From: Myroides odoratus DSM 2801
GTDB lineage: Bacteria; Bacteroidota; Bacteroidia; Flavobacteriales; Flavobacteriaceae
Assembly: GCF_000243275.1 (NCBI RefSeq)
Contig: NZ_CM001437.1
Span: forward strand, 276,312-340,311
Direction of reading: 5' to 3'
Length of the DNA stretch: 64,000 bases
The notes under the pieces were generated by a model. The model worked only from the letters and a program-made list of their open reading frames with translations. It was not told the origin of the DNA and ran no database searches. Position numbers and translations under genes: made by a program. Below are positions 51,274 through 61,266 of this stretch, one piece after another; the stretch's first letter is position 1, and each line of letters begins with the position of its first letter.

Positions 51274-52131
51274 CTACTCCTTTCGATACTCATTAGGTGT
51301 CATTCCTGTATTCTTCTTAAAAAAACGACTAAATAAAGTAGGTTCTGCAAAGTTTAATTCAGCCGCAATTTCTTTACTTGTTAAGCTTGTCGTTTTTAAC
51401 AGCGATTTACTATACAAGATGACCATCTCGCTTATCCAATAAGAGAGGGTGTGCTTCGTTACCGTCCTAATCACCGTAGATAGATGCTGAGGAGTTACAC
51501 ATAATTGATCTGCATAGAATTGAAGCGCGCGCTCTGCTTTAAAATGCTTGTACAACAAGGCAAAGAAAAGCTTGGTTAGGTGCTCATAACGCGACTCAGC
51601 CTTGGTATTCTTATTCGCATGTACATAAACACCTTGGATTTCCAAAAGCAAGGCACTAAATAAATGCGTCTGTACCTCAGCAATTGGATACGCTGAATAA
51701 TGATACTTACTTGTCGCTTGATAAAGGTCACCTAACAATTCCAGTTGTGTGTCATCCAAATCAATAACATATTGTTGCCTTAGTGTTTCTAATAACGTTG
51801 TCTTAAAAAGAGAAACAGATGTCGTGATAAAATCAAAAGAAAACATTAAAGAATGGATTTCAATATCCTCCGAAACTGTTATAGGATAAACAATCGCATT
51901 AGGTACCAAACTTATCAAGCTACCTCTTTGAATCGTGTGCTCTACCAAATCCACTTTTATCTTAGCATGACCACCAATACAAAGCCCAATCACGAAAGCA
52001 TTGATCACATGAGGATGCTTCGCGAAGTAATTCTCAATTTCTTTCGTATGCTTAGAAATATAGATGGTTTGCTGTAAATCCAATCCCCTATCCTGAACGA
52101 TTGAATCAATCGTATGCTGTTTTACTTCCAT
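51274..52131 (-). CDS. AraC-family regulator divergent from the MBL/FAH operon
   Basis: This full-length AraC-type regulator has 285 residues from ATG 52131 (MEVKQHTIDSIVQDRGLDLQ). A TTG at 52149 falls inside the promoter box TATCTTTG (52154-52147), so it cannot be the start. The sensor half lacks motifs. The DNA-binding half is at about 190-285: LQFYADQLCVTPQHLSTVIR, LSYWISEMVILYSKSLLKTT, SKEIAAELNFAEPTLFSRFF, TGMTPNEYRKE. It is a paralogue of the gene at 22924 and of the broken one at 19647. It probably controls the divergent hydrolase operon. Confidence 0.92.
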   Translation of the reverse strand: MEVKQHTIDSIVQDRGLDLQQTIYISKHTKEIENYFAKHPHVINAFVIGLCIGGHAKIKVDLVEHTIQRGSLISLVPNAIVYPITVSEDIEIHSLMFSFDFITTSVSLFKTTLLETLRQQYVIDLDDTQLELLGDLYQATSKYHYSAYPIAEVQTHLFSALLLEIQGVYVHANKNTKAESRYEHLTKLFFALLYKHFKAERALQFYADQLCVTPQHLSTVIRTVTKHTLSYWISEMVILYSKSLLKTTSLTSKEIAAELNFAEPTLFSRFFKKNTGMTPNEYRKE

Positions 52132-52146
52132 AAGCGGTCTTTCGCT

Positions 52147-52154
52147 CAAAGATA
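52147..52154 (-). promoter_or_regulatory. Promoter box of the AraC gene
   Basis: TATCTTTG on the minus strand is a perfect TAnnTTTG box. Start of transcription would be near 52141, ten bases before the ATG. Confidence 0.45.
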
Positions 52155-52218
52155 CAAAATCTTACTATTTGCACATCTATTCTACTTATTTGTTCACCGC
52201 TTAAAAACGCATATCACC

Positions 52219-52226
52219 TAATTTTG
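52219..52226 (+). promoter_or_regulatory. Promoter box of the MBL-hydrolase operon
   Basis: TAATTTTG is a perfect TAnnTTTG box, 27 bp before the ATG at 52253. The best -33 motif (TTTG at 52189) is 26 bases away, too far, which fits a promoter that needs an activator. Confidence 0.45.
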
Positions 52227-52252
52227 TATTAGTAATCAATACATTAAAATCC

Positions 52253-53296
52253 ATGAACAAGCAAAGAATAATCACTTCCAATCGTTTAAAAGTAATAGAG
52301 ATTGATCATAATATATTTGCTGCTATTTCTCCATATAGAGGAATTAGCTGGGCTAATGCAGCATTTATTAATCGAGGAAAAGGATTAGTATATGATACTT
52401 TTTTTGATCTATTTCACGCGCAAGAACTCAAAGATATTTATACCCAGGTAAGCAATCAGGAACTCCCTCAATATGTGGTAAATTCACACTACAACAGTGA
52501 TCATACATGGGGAAATAAGGTATTTAAGGATTCATGTATTATCATGCACAAGAATGCAGCTCAAGAACGCCTTACTGAAAATATACAATGGTTTGACACC
52601 ATCATTAAAAGAGGAAAAGACTCCTTAGCATCATCAATAGGAGAACGCTTCTTTGCAAAAGAGTTTGAAGGTTTTGATTTAACAGGCGTTGAGTGGATTA
52701 CCCCTGATATAGAAATAACGAGCAACACAACTCTACACTTGGATACTACCGAAGTACAGCTGATAGATGTAGCTCCCTCCCACTCGAATAGTGATGTATT
52801 GCTGTGGTTGGAGAAAGAAAGAATCTTATTTGCAGGAGATGTTGTATTCAATGGCTGCACGGCTTATAGTGAACAAGGTATCCATAATTGGGTAAAAGTA
52901 TTGGACTACATTATACAGGATCTAAAACCTAAAATTGTTGTTCCGGGTCATGGTAGTCTTTGCGGTGTTGACTTTGTGGAGGAGCAAAAACAATATTTAA
53001 CTTTCGTATTAGAGCAAGTAGACAAACAGTATACAAAAGGAATTACAGCAGAGGAAATCACAAAGAAAATAGACATTTCGAAATACTTACATTGGATCCA
53101 ACCCGAGCGCATTTACATGAGCATCTTAGCCGTTGTAAAAAGCAAAGAAGAAGGTCAGTTTATTCCACCATGGAATGACATACCTGCTTCATTAACTGAA
53201 GTTAGAGCTTTTTACGACCAAAAATACAATCATACGATTCCAACCTGGGATCCTTATAGTTCTTGGAATGAATCGCTACAATTTTTAAACCTGTAA
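52253..53296 (+). CDS. MBL-fold metallo-hydrolase
   Basis: This metallo-beta-lactamase-fold hydrolase has 347 residues and no signal peptide. The metal-binding motif is YVVNSHYNSDHTWGNKVF, where the usual H-x-H-x-D-H reads H-x-N-x-D-H. Further ligands are in APSHSNSDVLLWL, LFAGDVVF and VVPGHGSLCG. The asparagine could weaken or change one metal site. It is first in an operon with a FAH-family gene three bases downstream, which suggests a pathway for small organic acids or lactones. The substrate is unknown. Confidence 0.88.
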   Translation: MNKQRIITSNRLKVIEIDHNIFAAISPYRGISWANAAFINRGKGLVYDTFFDLFHAQELKDIYTQVSNQELPQYVVNSHYNSDHTWGNKVFKDSCIIMHKNAAQERLTENIQWFDTIIKRGKDSLASSIGERFFAKEFEGFDLTGVEWITPDIEITSNTTLHLDTTEVQLIDVAPSHSNSDVLLWLEKERILFAGDVVFNGCTAYSEQGIHNWVKVLDYIIQDLKPKIVVPGHGSLCGVDFVEEQKQYLTFVLEQVDKQYTKGITAEEITKKIDISKYLHWIQPERIYMSILAVVKSKEEGQFIPPWNDIPASLTEVRAFYDQKYNHTIPTWDPYSSWNESLQFLNL

Positions 53297-53299
53297 ACC

Positions 53300-54268
53300 A
53301 TGAAATTTGTAACCTATCAACTGAATAAAGAAGTTCGTTTGGGCGTAATCACTTCTTCCAATGACGCTATTTTAGACTTAAGATCTATCGCTCCACAAGA
53401 AGTGATATTTAGCTCTATGCAGTCTTTAATAGAATCTGGTCAGGATGGATTAGAGAAAGCAAAAGCGATACTGTCTAATGAAGATGCTTATCAAAGTATT
53501 CCGATATCGTCTATTCAATTATTGGCGCCTATACAGCCCAAAAGAATATTGGGTACTATGTTTATGAATCCTGATAATCATCTTACTACTGCTTCAGAAA
53601 ATATTATAGCGTTAATCGGTCAGCAAACCACTCAAGATGTCAGCATCTTAAGTGAGCAGTTACACAAGATGATTGACCGAATCAAGAACAGCAAAGAAGC
53701 ATTATATGAACTAAGAGATCACACGTATATTTCACATACAGGTGAAACGATTCATGCTCCTCAAGGCACTAAAGGCTTAGATTATGAGTTAGAACTGGGA
53801 TGTGTCATCGGCAAAACTGGAAAAGACATTGCTATAGCAGATGCTGCTGATTACATTTTCGGATATACCATCTTTAACGATTGGACCCTACGCGATCTTC
53901 AAATCAAGAATGTGCTAAGTGGAAAAGGTTGGGCTGACAACGCTAAAGACTTTGACCAGTCCGTTACCTTAGGACCATGCATCGTAACAAAAGATGAAAT
54001 CGACATCAATGCTTGTGCAATGAAGGCGTATGTCAATAAACAACTGTGGTCTGAAGGAAATACCAATGAGCATGTTCAATCCTTTGAAGAGATTCTCGTT
54101 AGTATCAGTAAAGGTAGAACCATTCACGCGGGCGAAGTATGGAGCTCCGGCACAGTAGGCACTGGATGTGGTATCGAATTAGGTAAACAATTACAGCACG
54201 GTGATCTAGTAGAATTGGAAATACAAGGCATTGGTACGATTGCCAATACAGTTCATATAAGCGAGTAA
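53300..54268 (+). CDS. Fumarylacetoacetate-hydrolase-family protein
   Basis: This is a predicted hydrolase or isomerase of 322 residues from the FAH superfamily, which acts on dicarboxylic or aromatic-degradation intermediates. The metal-binding signature is APQGTKGLDYELELGCVIGK with E-x-E, then DAADYIFGYTIFNDWTLRD, KDFDQSVTLGPCIVTKDEI and HAGEVWSSGTVGTGCGIELG. The N-terminal about 75 residues form a typical small domain. It is cotranscribed with the MBL hydrolase. A strong bidirectional terminator lies about 85 bp downstream. Confidence 0.9.
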   Translation: MKFVTYQLNKEVRLGVITSSNDAILDLRSIAPQEVIFSSMQSLIESGQDGLEKAKAILSNEDAYQSIPISSIQLLAPIQPKRILGTMFMNPDNHLTTASENIIALIGQQTTQDVSILSEQLHKMIDRIKNSKEALYELRDHTYISHTGETIHAPQGTKGLDYELELGCVIGKTGKDIAIADAADYIFGYTIFNDWTLRDLQIKNVLSGKGWADNAKDFDQSVTLGPCIVTKDEIDINACAMKAYVNKQLWSEGNTNEHVQSFEEILVSISKGRTIHAGEVWSSGTVGTGCGIELGKQLQHGDLVELEIQGIGTIANTVHISE

Positions 54269-54350
54269 AAAGACCATATATCTTTTACCCCAAGCAATTC
54301 TGCTCTGTATTTGGTATTGTGTATGTGTTCTATATTTATCCCCCAAAAAA

Positions 54351-54384
54351 AACCTCGCTAAAAAGGCTTAAGCGAGGTTTTTTT
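54351..54384. terminator. Bidirectional rho-independent terminator
   Basis: AACCTCGCT (54351-54359), loop AAAAAGGCTTA, AGCGAGGTT (54371-54379), then TTTTT; an A-run on the other side serves the minus-strand lipoprotein gene that ends at 54436. Confidence 0.88.
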
Positions 54385-54435
54385 ATATTTCACTTAGAGT
54401 TGTATAATAGCTATCAGTTTTAGTACATGTATGTT

Positions 54436-55080
54436 TTAAAGCTTCCCATAAAAAAATTTTATATCAAAGTAATACGTGCTAATGGAACCATCTGACTTCT
54501 CCACTTTTATTACATCATACATATTGCCTTTGTATTGAGATAAAGATTGATCTCTAAATTGACAACCACTGCAGTTTGATTCTATATATTCGTATTCTTC
54601 CTTTACACTATTCACTTTCAAGGCAGTATCAAAAGATAAACCGTCTCTTAATTTGGCATCTTTTCTAGTATCTATAAAGGTATAATTCTCATTTTCCATC
54701 GCTACATCTATATTTTCAGCAGAAAACTTTATTTGATCTTTGTCAAGAACCTTATATCGATATGAATCAGTTTTTCCGGAATACTCATGAAACTCATAAA
54801 ATTTACCATTTTCAACCCACCAATTACCATGTTCAATTGAATTTTGAATTTCCCCATCTCGTTTGAATCTAAAATCTAACACAAAGGTACCATCCTCATT
54901 TCTTTGCATCTCCCAATTTTTTTCTAACCCCTCCAATTGTTCCTCTTTTTCAGATCCAACCCATGTGCCCACTAACCTTTTGTCAATTTTTTTGTCATTA
55001 TTTACACTTACTAAATGCGATCCACAAGAGGTTAAAAAAAGTAAGCTAACAGATACCGTCAATAAATTAAAATATTTCAT
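54436..55080 (-). CDS. Lipoprotein with a lipocalin-like domain
   Basis: This is a lipoprotein of 214 residues from ATG 55080: MKYFNLLTVSVSLLFLTSC, cysteine at residue 19. The mature start RLVGTWVGSEKEEQLEGLEK followed by DGTFVLDFRFKRDGEIQNSI and EHGNWWVENGKFYEF is the strand pattern of lipocalin-like domains (as in DUF families with GTW-x-G). A C-terminal part has C-x-x-C (SNCSGCQF) and KSDGSISTYYFDIKFFYGKL. The function is unknown. It is the first of several small minus-strand genes set among repeats. Confidence 0.7.
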   Translation of the reverse strand: MKYFNLLTVSVSLLFLTSCGSHLVSVNNDKKIDKRLVGTWVGSEKEEQLEGLEKNWEMQRNEDGTFVLDFRFKRDGEIQNSIEHGNWWVENGKFYEFHEYSGKTDSYRYKVLDKDQIKFSAENIDVAMENENYTFIDTRKDAKLRDGLSFDTALKVNSVKEEYEYIESNCSGCQFRDQSLSQYKGNMYDVIKVEKSDGSISTYYFDIKFFYGKL

Positions 55081-55233
55081 ACTGAATTTGTTTGTTTTAA
55101 GATGTTTCACAACTGTTTTTGCGCTTTTCGAAGTGACAGAAAATTAAGATGATCGATTCTAGTCAAATTTTATAAAAGGCTTGTTGCGTTAGCAAATTTA
55201 ACATAAAACTTAATATGATTGGCTATTTAAGAA

Positions 55234-55275
55234 TTAGAAAGCTGAAACTTTAAATGTTGCCCCTCACCTGCTGTT
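55234..55275. repeat. Cassette-boundary-like repeat, copy 1
   Basis: TTAGAAAGCTGAAACTTTAA, then ATGTTGCCCCTCACCTG. It matches the block at 55994-56040 and lies just downstream of the gene 55298-55921. Confidence 0.4.
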
Positions 55276-55297
55276 GTACCAAACGTTTATTGGCTGC

Positions 55298-55921
55298 TTA
55301 GATATCCCAATTTCTTTCAATATTCTTTACTTCCCATTTTCCATTTACTTTTTCTAAATATAGGGATATACCAGAACTACTTTCATTGCCAGCGTAATAG
55401 TCAAATTCTAAGTATGCTTTCGTATTATCTTTTGAAAATATGGGAATAGAGAATTGAACATATTTTTCAGTTATTTTTAAACTTTGAGTAAATTCAACAG
55501 TTTTAAAGTTTTGGATTATACTTTTTGGAATTTTGAATGCTTTAATGATATCGTTTTGCTTAACAATATTCAACGAGTCGTTTTTCATGAAAAATGAGTT
55601 ATCAATCGGTCTTGATCTATATATTTTTTCGATGCAAACGCCCCCTTGGCTTACAAATGTTTTTTCAGGTAATGGCTTTTCTGCTAATTCATCGATAGTT
55701 TTTGTTCTTTCAAAGCATTTCGTGTTGACAATATTTTTTTTTAAGTTCAGACAGATTGGGATTTTCTGTTGACTATAAAAATCCATTGGCATTTCTAATC
55801 CTTTTTCTTCAAGTAAGGTTTGAATGATAGTTATTGTTTCTTCCTCGCGAATTAATTCTTCCCCATTTTTTGAATTGCAACTTAACAAGGTTAAAATAAA
55901 AAGTACTAGAATATTTTTCAT
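55298..55921 (-). CDS. Small lipoprotein of unknown function
   Basis: This is a lipoprotein of 207 residues: MKNILVLFILTLLSC, cysteine at residue 15. The mature part has ETITIIQTLLEEKGLEMPMD, TFVSQGGVCIEKIYRSRPID and AYLEFDYYAGNESSSGISLY, then WEVKNIERNWDI. It is a type common in Bacteroidota without a known role. Similar repeats flank it (55234-55275 and 55994-56040), which makes it look like one cassette. Confidence 0.68.
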   Translation of the reverse strand: MKNILVLFILTLLSCNSKNGEELIREEETITIIQTLLEEKGLEMPMDFYSQQKIPICLNLKKNIVNTKCFERTKTIDELAEKPLPEKTFVSQGGVCIEKIYRSRPIDNSFFMKNDSLNIVKQNDIIKAFKIPKSIIQNFKTVEFTQSLKITEKYVQFSIPIFSKDNTKAYLEFDYYAGNESSSGISLYLEKVNGKWEVKNIERNWDI

Positions 55922-55993
55922 TTTTCTAAATCATTATTGTTTTTCATTGAACTCTACTAAGATAACAAACTATAGCTTTGCAATCGTGGCGGG

Positions 55994-56040
55994 TTAGAAA
56001 GTCGAAACTTTCAATTTTGTACTAACCTGTGCAACAGCTC
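55994..56040. repeat. Cassette-boundary-like repeat, copy 2
   Basis: TTAGAAAGTCGAAACTTTCA, then ATTTTGTACTAACCTGTGCA. It shares about 16 of 18 leading bases and the ACCTG end with the copy at 55234. It lies between a lipoprotein gene and a hydrolase fragment. Confidence 0.4.
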
Positions 56041-56041
56041 T

Positions 56042-56245
56042 TTACTTCTTTTGTTTAAAAAGCCAACGGAGTATTGCTTCACTTAAGAGCAAGGGAATTG
56101 TAATAGTATGATGATCTAAATTGGAATAGGTTCTGAACCATACTTTTTTATTTCCACTTAGTTTAGCATATAATACTTCACTCCCATCGTAAGGACTGTC
56201 TATATCCTTTTTTCCGTGGATTAATAGATTGAAGTTACCCACCAA
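56042..56245 (-). pseudogene. C-terminal fragment of an alpha/beta hydrolase
   Basis: The frame reads LLIHGKKDIDSPYDGSEVLY, then AKLSGNKKVWFRTYSNLDHH, then TITIPLLLSEAILRWLFKQKK. IHGKKD-x-x-x-PY carries the acid and LDHHT the histidine of an alpha/beta hydrolase (dienelactone-hydrolase or peptidase-S9-like end). The part with the nucleophile is missing. The fragment begins with TTG exactly where the 107-bp repeat copy A ends, so the repeat or a recombination at it cut the gene. Confidence 0.65.
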
Positions 56246-56337
56246 TCTTATATTTCTAGGTATAAAATTAGATATTAGTACTTTAGTTTATTGGGTGTAA
56301 AAGGGATTATAGTTCTCAAATGGGATCAATAAATACA
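56228..56337. repeat. Dispersed repeat, copy A (next to the hydrolase fragment)
   Basis: ATTGAAGTTA, then ATCTTATATTTCT, TTTATTGGGTGTA, AAGGGATTATAGTTCTC and ATGGGATCAATAAATA. About 75 percent of bases agree with copy B at 57174-57280, in the same orientation. It does not encode a plausible protein. Confidence 0.6.
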
Positions 56338-56353
56338 ATATTACACGATAGCT

Positions 56354-56803
56354 TTATTTAAAATAAATAAAGTTTTTTTCAAAATCAGTTAAGCTTTGAT
56401 TGTTTTCTGGATTTTTTTCAAATCCCAAATTTAATAGAAGAGGAATTTCATTTACTCGACCAAAACCAATAATTCTAAAGGTTCCATTTGTCATCGCATA
56501 TTTAGCTCCAATAAATTTTTGACCTTGAGAAAAAAATTGAATCTTTTCCTTCTTTTTATAATCTAATTGTTCTTCAATTTGTGATTGAAATTGTTCATTT
56601 ACTTTTTGTTTTACCATTTCTTCATTGAAAAACAACCATTGGGCAGAAAAGCCATTACAATCAATTATTTCGAATTCTGATTTAGTAGTGCAATTTTCAG
56701 GAACAGAAATTTCAATTTTCGCGTAATTTAGTTTATTAATATCATCTTGAGCAAATAAGTTTAAATTGGCAAATAAAGATAAAAGTATAATCGTTTTTTT
56801 CAT
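56354..56803 (-). CDS. Exported protein of unknown function between two repeat copies
   Basis: This secreted protein of 149 residues has a signal peptide MKKTIILLSLFANLNLFAQ. The mature part contains LNYAKIEISVPENCTTKSEF, EIIDCNGFSAQWLFFNEEMV, KKEKIQFFSQGQKFIGAKYA and GRVNEIPLLLNLGFE. Two cysteines could form a disulfide. The family is known to me only as an uncharacterised one in Flavobacteria. The gene lies between repeat copies A and B, so it could be lost or duplicated by recombination between them. Confidence 0.7.
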   Translation of the reverse strand: MKKTIILLSLFANLNLFAQDDINKLNYAKIEISVPENCTTKSEFEIIDCNGFSAQWLFFNEEMVKQKVNEQFQSQIEEQLDYKKKEKIQFFSQGQKFIGAKYAMTNGTFRIIGFGRVNEIPLLLNLGFEKNPENNQSLTDFEKNFIYFK

Positions 56804-57173
56804 TTTACATATCGTTTGGTAAAGCTGTCGTGCAATGGTGTTTGGGTTTGGGCTTCATGGCGGAAATTAAAAAAAGTTTAATTCAGTGTAACTTAAAGTA
56901 AAAGCCACATTGAATAAATTTAAGAAAAAAAGCCGATGTAATTAGTGTAAAAATTCTTGTTTTATAATGTTGCATCGAGTTGATCTATAATTTCTGTTCT
57001 TATTGTTTTTACACAACAAGACACCTCTACCCGCCATTTGTTACGTTTGCTACTAATATAATTCGTTTTTTTATAGATTAAATACTTGGTACGTTGTTTT
57101 TGTGGCTCGTGAATCAATTCTAAAAGTCTTACTCCATCTCATTATCCTATGCTTATTCACTTGCTGTTGCTGA
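56804..57173. other. Intergenic region with an imperfect inverted repeat
   Basis: ATGGCGG (56857-56863) faces CCGCCAT (57031-57037), with GTTTGGGTTTGGGCTT and GTTACGTTTGC near the ends, a layout that recalls cassette junctions. No gene is recognised. I looked here for a tracrRNA anti-repeat and found none. Confidence 0.35.
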
Positions 57174-57280
57174 AATTGAAGTTAGCCCGATCTTATATTT
57201 CTGAGTGTAAAATTGGGGCTTGTATTTTAGCTTATTGGGTGTACAAGGGATTATGGTTCTCACATGGGATCAATAAATAA
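57174..57280. repeat. Dispersed repeat, copy B (abuts the first CRISPR repeat)
   Basis: This is the second copy of the element at 56228-56337. It runs directly into CRISPR repeat 1, whose first six bases (GTTGTG) are replaced by repeat sequence. It is therefore either the leader-side flank or, more likely, DNA that truncated the array. Confidence 0.6.
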
Positions 57281-59932
57281 AATTCCTTTCAAATTTTGTA
57301 GATTTAGTCCTACGAATTACAACGAGGTGTTCAATGATAAGACGGGTCTGCCCGTTGTGAATTCCTTTCAAATTTTGTAGATTTAGTCCTACGAATTACA
57401 ACCAAGTTTTCTTTTTACAAGAGAGTCCCCTAGTTGTGAATTCCTTTCAAATTTTGTAGATTTAGTCCTACGAATTACAACGCTAGAAAAGCGAAGGAGT
57501 TAGGAGATTTAGTTGTGAATTCCTTTCAAATTTTGTAGATTTAGTCCTACGAATTACAACTCCCCGCTATCCCTATACATTCAAAATCATGTTGTGAATT
57601 CCTTTCAAATTTTGTAGATTTAGTCCTACGAATTACAACTTCAACAACTTTCATAACTTCATATCCATTGTTGTGAATTCCTTTCAAATTTTGTAGATTT
57701 AGTCCTACGAATTACAACTATGTGGGAAGTTATTTGGGAACCAATATGGTTGTGAATTCCTTTCAAATTTTGTAGATTTAGTCCTACGAATTACAACTTG
57801 TTATTATATCAATCGCTTCAGGTGTTTGTTGTGAATTCCTTTCAAATTTTGTAGATTTAGTCCTACGAATTACAACTCTAGACACATTACAAGATATTGG
57901 AAGATTGTTGTGAATTCCTTTCAAATTTTGTAGATTTAGTCCTACGAATTACAACCTCTATGAATGCAATTAATAAACTGGCAACGTTGTGAATTCCTTT
58001 CAAATTTTGTAGATTTAGTCCTACGAATTACAACCTGAACAATAACATTACGTTGTGTATCAACGTTGTGAATTCCTTTCAAATTTTGTAGATTTAGTCC
58101 TACGAATTACAACTTAGCTCATGGACTAAAAACTAGCTATAATGTTGTGAATTCCTTTCAAATTTTGTAGATTTAGTCCTACGAATTACAACTTCCCTCT
58201 TAAAGCATTAAATACAAGATCAGTTGTGAATTCCTTTCAAATTTTGTAGATTTAGTCCTACGAATTACAACCGTTTTTATTTTTAACTCTAAAAGATTCA
58301 AGTTGTGAATTCCTTTCAAATTTTGTAGATTTAGTCCTACGAATTACAACTGTTACAGAATTGGTAATAGAAGAACCTCTGTTGTGAATTCCTTTCAAAT
58401 TTTGTAGATTTAGTCCTACGAATTACAACCTTTAGCTTTTTCAAACATATCTAAATCGTGTTGTGAATTCCTTTCAAATTTTGTAGATTTAGTCCTACGA
58501 ATTACAACGTGCTTTTATGTCCGTTAAAGTAAAAGCTGTGTTGTGAATTCCTTTCAAATTTTGTAGATTTAGTCCTACGAATTACAACTAGGCGTGTTAG
58601 TAAGGTCTATCATGTATGGTTGTGAATTCCTTTCAAATTTTGTAGATTTAGTCCTACGAATTACAACTAGCTGGCCATGGAACAGTAGCGAGCATACGTT
58701 GTGAATTCCTTTCAAATTTTGTAGATTTAGTCCTACGAATTACAACGGATGGAATTTTTCTGCTGAAAGAATTTCAGTTGTGAATTCCTTTCAAATTTTG
58801 TAGATTTAGTCCTACGAATTACAACCTCCTCTGATTGTTTAACTATAATCTTTTCGTTGTGAATTCCTTTCAAATTTTGTAGATTTAGTCCTACGAATTA
58901 CAACCATCTACACGTAATGGTTTCATAAAATCATGTTGTGAATTCCTTTCAAATTTTGTAGATTTAGTCCTACGAATTACAACAGAAATGAGTATAGTAG
59001 TAAAAGACTTTCCGTTGTGAATTCCTTTCAAATTTTGTAGATTTAGTCCTACGAATTACAACACAAGGTAAGTCTACGTATCAAGCTATTATGTTGTGAA
59101 TTCCTTTCAAATTTTGTAGATTTAGTCCTACGAATTACAACTCGGGGTTATTGCGTTATTTACGTGCACCTGTTGTGAATTCCTTTCAAATTTTGTAGAT
59201 TTAGTCCTACGAATTACAACCAGATGCTTTTTTAAGAAAAGAATCAGCTAGTTGTGAATTCCTTTCAAATTTTGTAGATTTAGTCCTACGAATTACAACG
59301 GGGTATCAGTATAAAAGTTATAGTTATTCGTTGTGAATTCCTTTCAAATTTTGTAGATTTAGTCCTACGAATTACAACTCCAAGAACTGCAGTTACTTCT
59401 GTTCCTGTGTTGTGAATTCCTTTCAAATTTTGTAGATTTAGTCCTACGAATTACAACATATGTTTTGCGATATGTATTTTAATTATTGTTGTGAATTCCT
59501 TTCAAATTTTGTAGATTTAGTCCTACGAATTACAACGAGAGGCGTCGTCTGTTGTTTTAACATCAAGGTTGTGAATTCCTTTCAAATTTTGTAGATTTAG
59601 TCCTACGAATTACAACTCAATATAAATAATATTATAAATAGTCAGGGTTGTGAATTCCTTTCAAATTTTGTAGATTTAGTCCTACGAATTACAACTAAGT
59701 CAGCTTTTACTACTTTAGCGAATCCGTTGTGAATTCCTTTCAAATTTTGTAGATTTAGTCCTACGAATTACAACTGAAATGGATATTGTTAAACGCATTG
59801 TAATGTTGTGAATTCCTTTCAAATTTTGTAGATTTAGTCCTACGAATTACAACTTTTTTAAATACAGCTTATAGGCATATTTAGTTGTGAATTCCTTTCA
59901 AATTTTGTAGATTTAGTCCTACGAATTACAAC
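57275..59932 (+). CRISPR. Type II-C CRISPR array, 34 repeats and 33 spacers
   Basis: The 49-base repeat is GTTGTGAATTCCTTTCAAAT, then TTTGTAGATTTAGTCCTACG, then AATTACAAC. I count 34 copies (57275-57323 first, 59884-59932 last) and 33 spacers of 30 bases, except two of 31 (58509-58539 and 59537-59567). All repeats look identical except the first, which has lost GTTGTG. Long repeats of this kind belong to type II-C systems of Bacteroidota, in which the crRNA keeps the 5' GTTGTG-side, so the plus strand is the likely sense strand. A TTG-N20-TAGATTTAG promoter-like pair lies inside each intact repeat. The array converges on cas2 with a bidirectional terminator between them. Confidence 0.97.
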
Positions 59933-59996
59933 CTCAACTTAAAGCGTTGATTTTATTAGGTTCAGTGGATTTTTAAATCTTAAAAAAAGTAAAAAA

Positions 59997-60032
59997 AGAA
60001 GGGATTTTCTTTAGAGAATCCCTTCTTTTTTT
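59997..60032. terminator. Bidirectional terminator between the array and cas2
   Basis: AGAAGGGATT (59997-60006) pairs with AATCCCTTCT (60017-60026), with A-runs on the left and seven T on the right. It can end both the minus-strand cas operon (stop at 60040) and a plus-strand array transcript. Confidence 0.88.
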
Positions 60033-60039
60033 AATCCTA

Positions 60040-61262
<1,223 letters not shown>

Positions 61263-61266
61263 AATT

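Noticed and set aside
57275..57323. Degenerate first repeat as an anti-repeat of a minus-strand tracrRNA.
   Set aside because: It does not pair with the GTTGTG end of the repeat, where the crRNA-tracrRNA stem should start, so it is unlikely to function.
58351..58380. Spacer 14 shares ACAGAATTGGTAAT with the cas9 gene near 63398-63411, suggesting self-targeting.
   Set aside because: Only 14 bases match; with 33 AT-rich spacers in 64 kb a match of this length is expected by chance.
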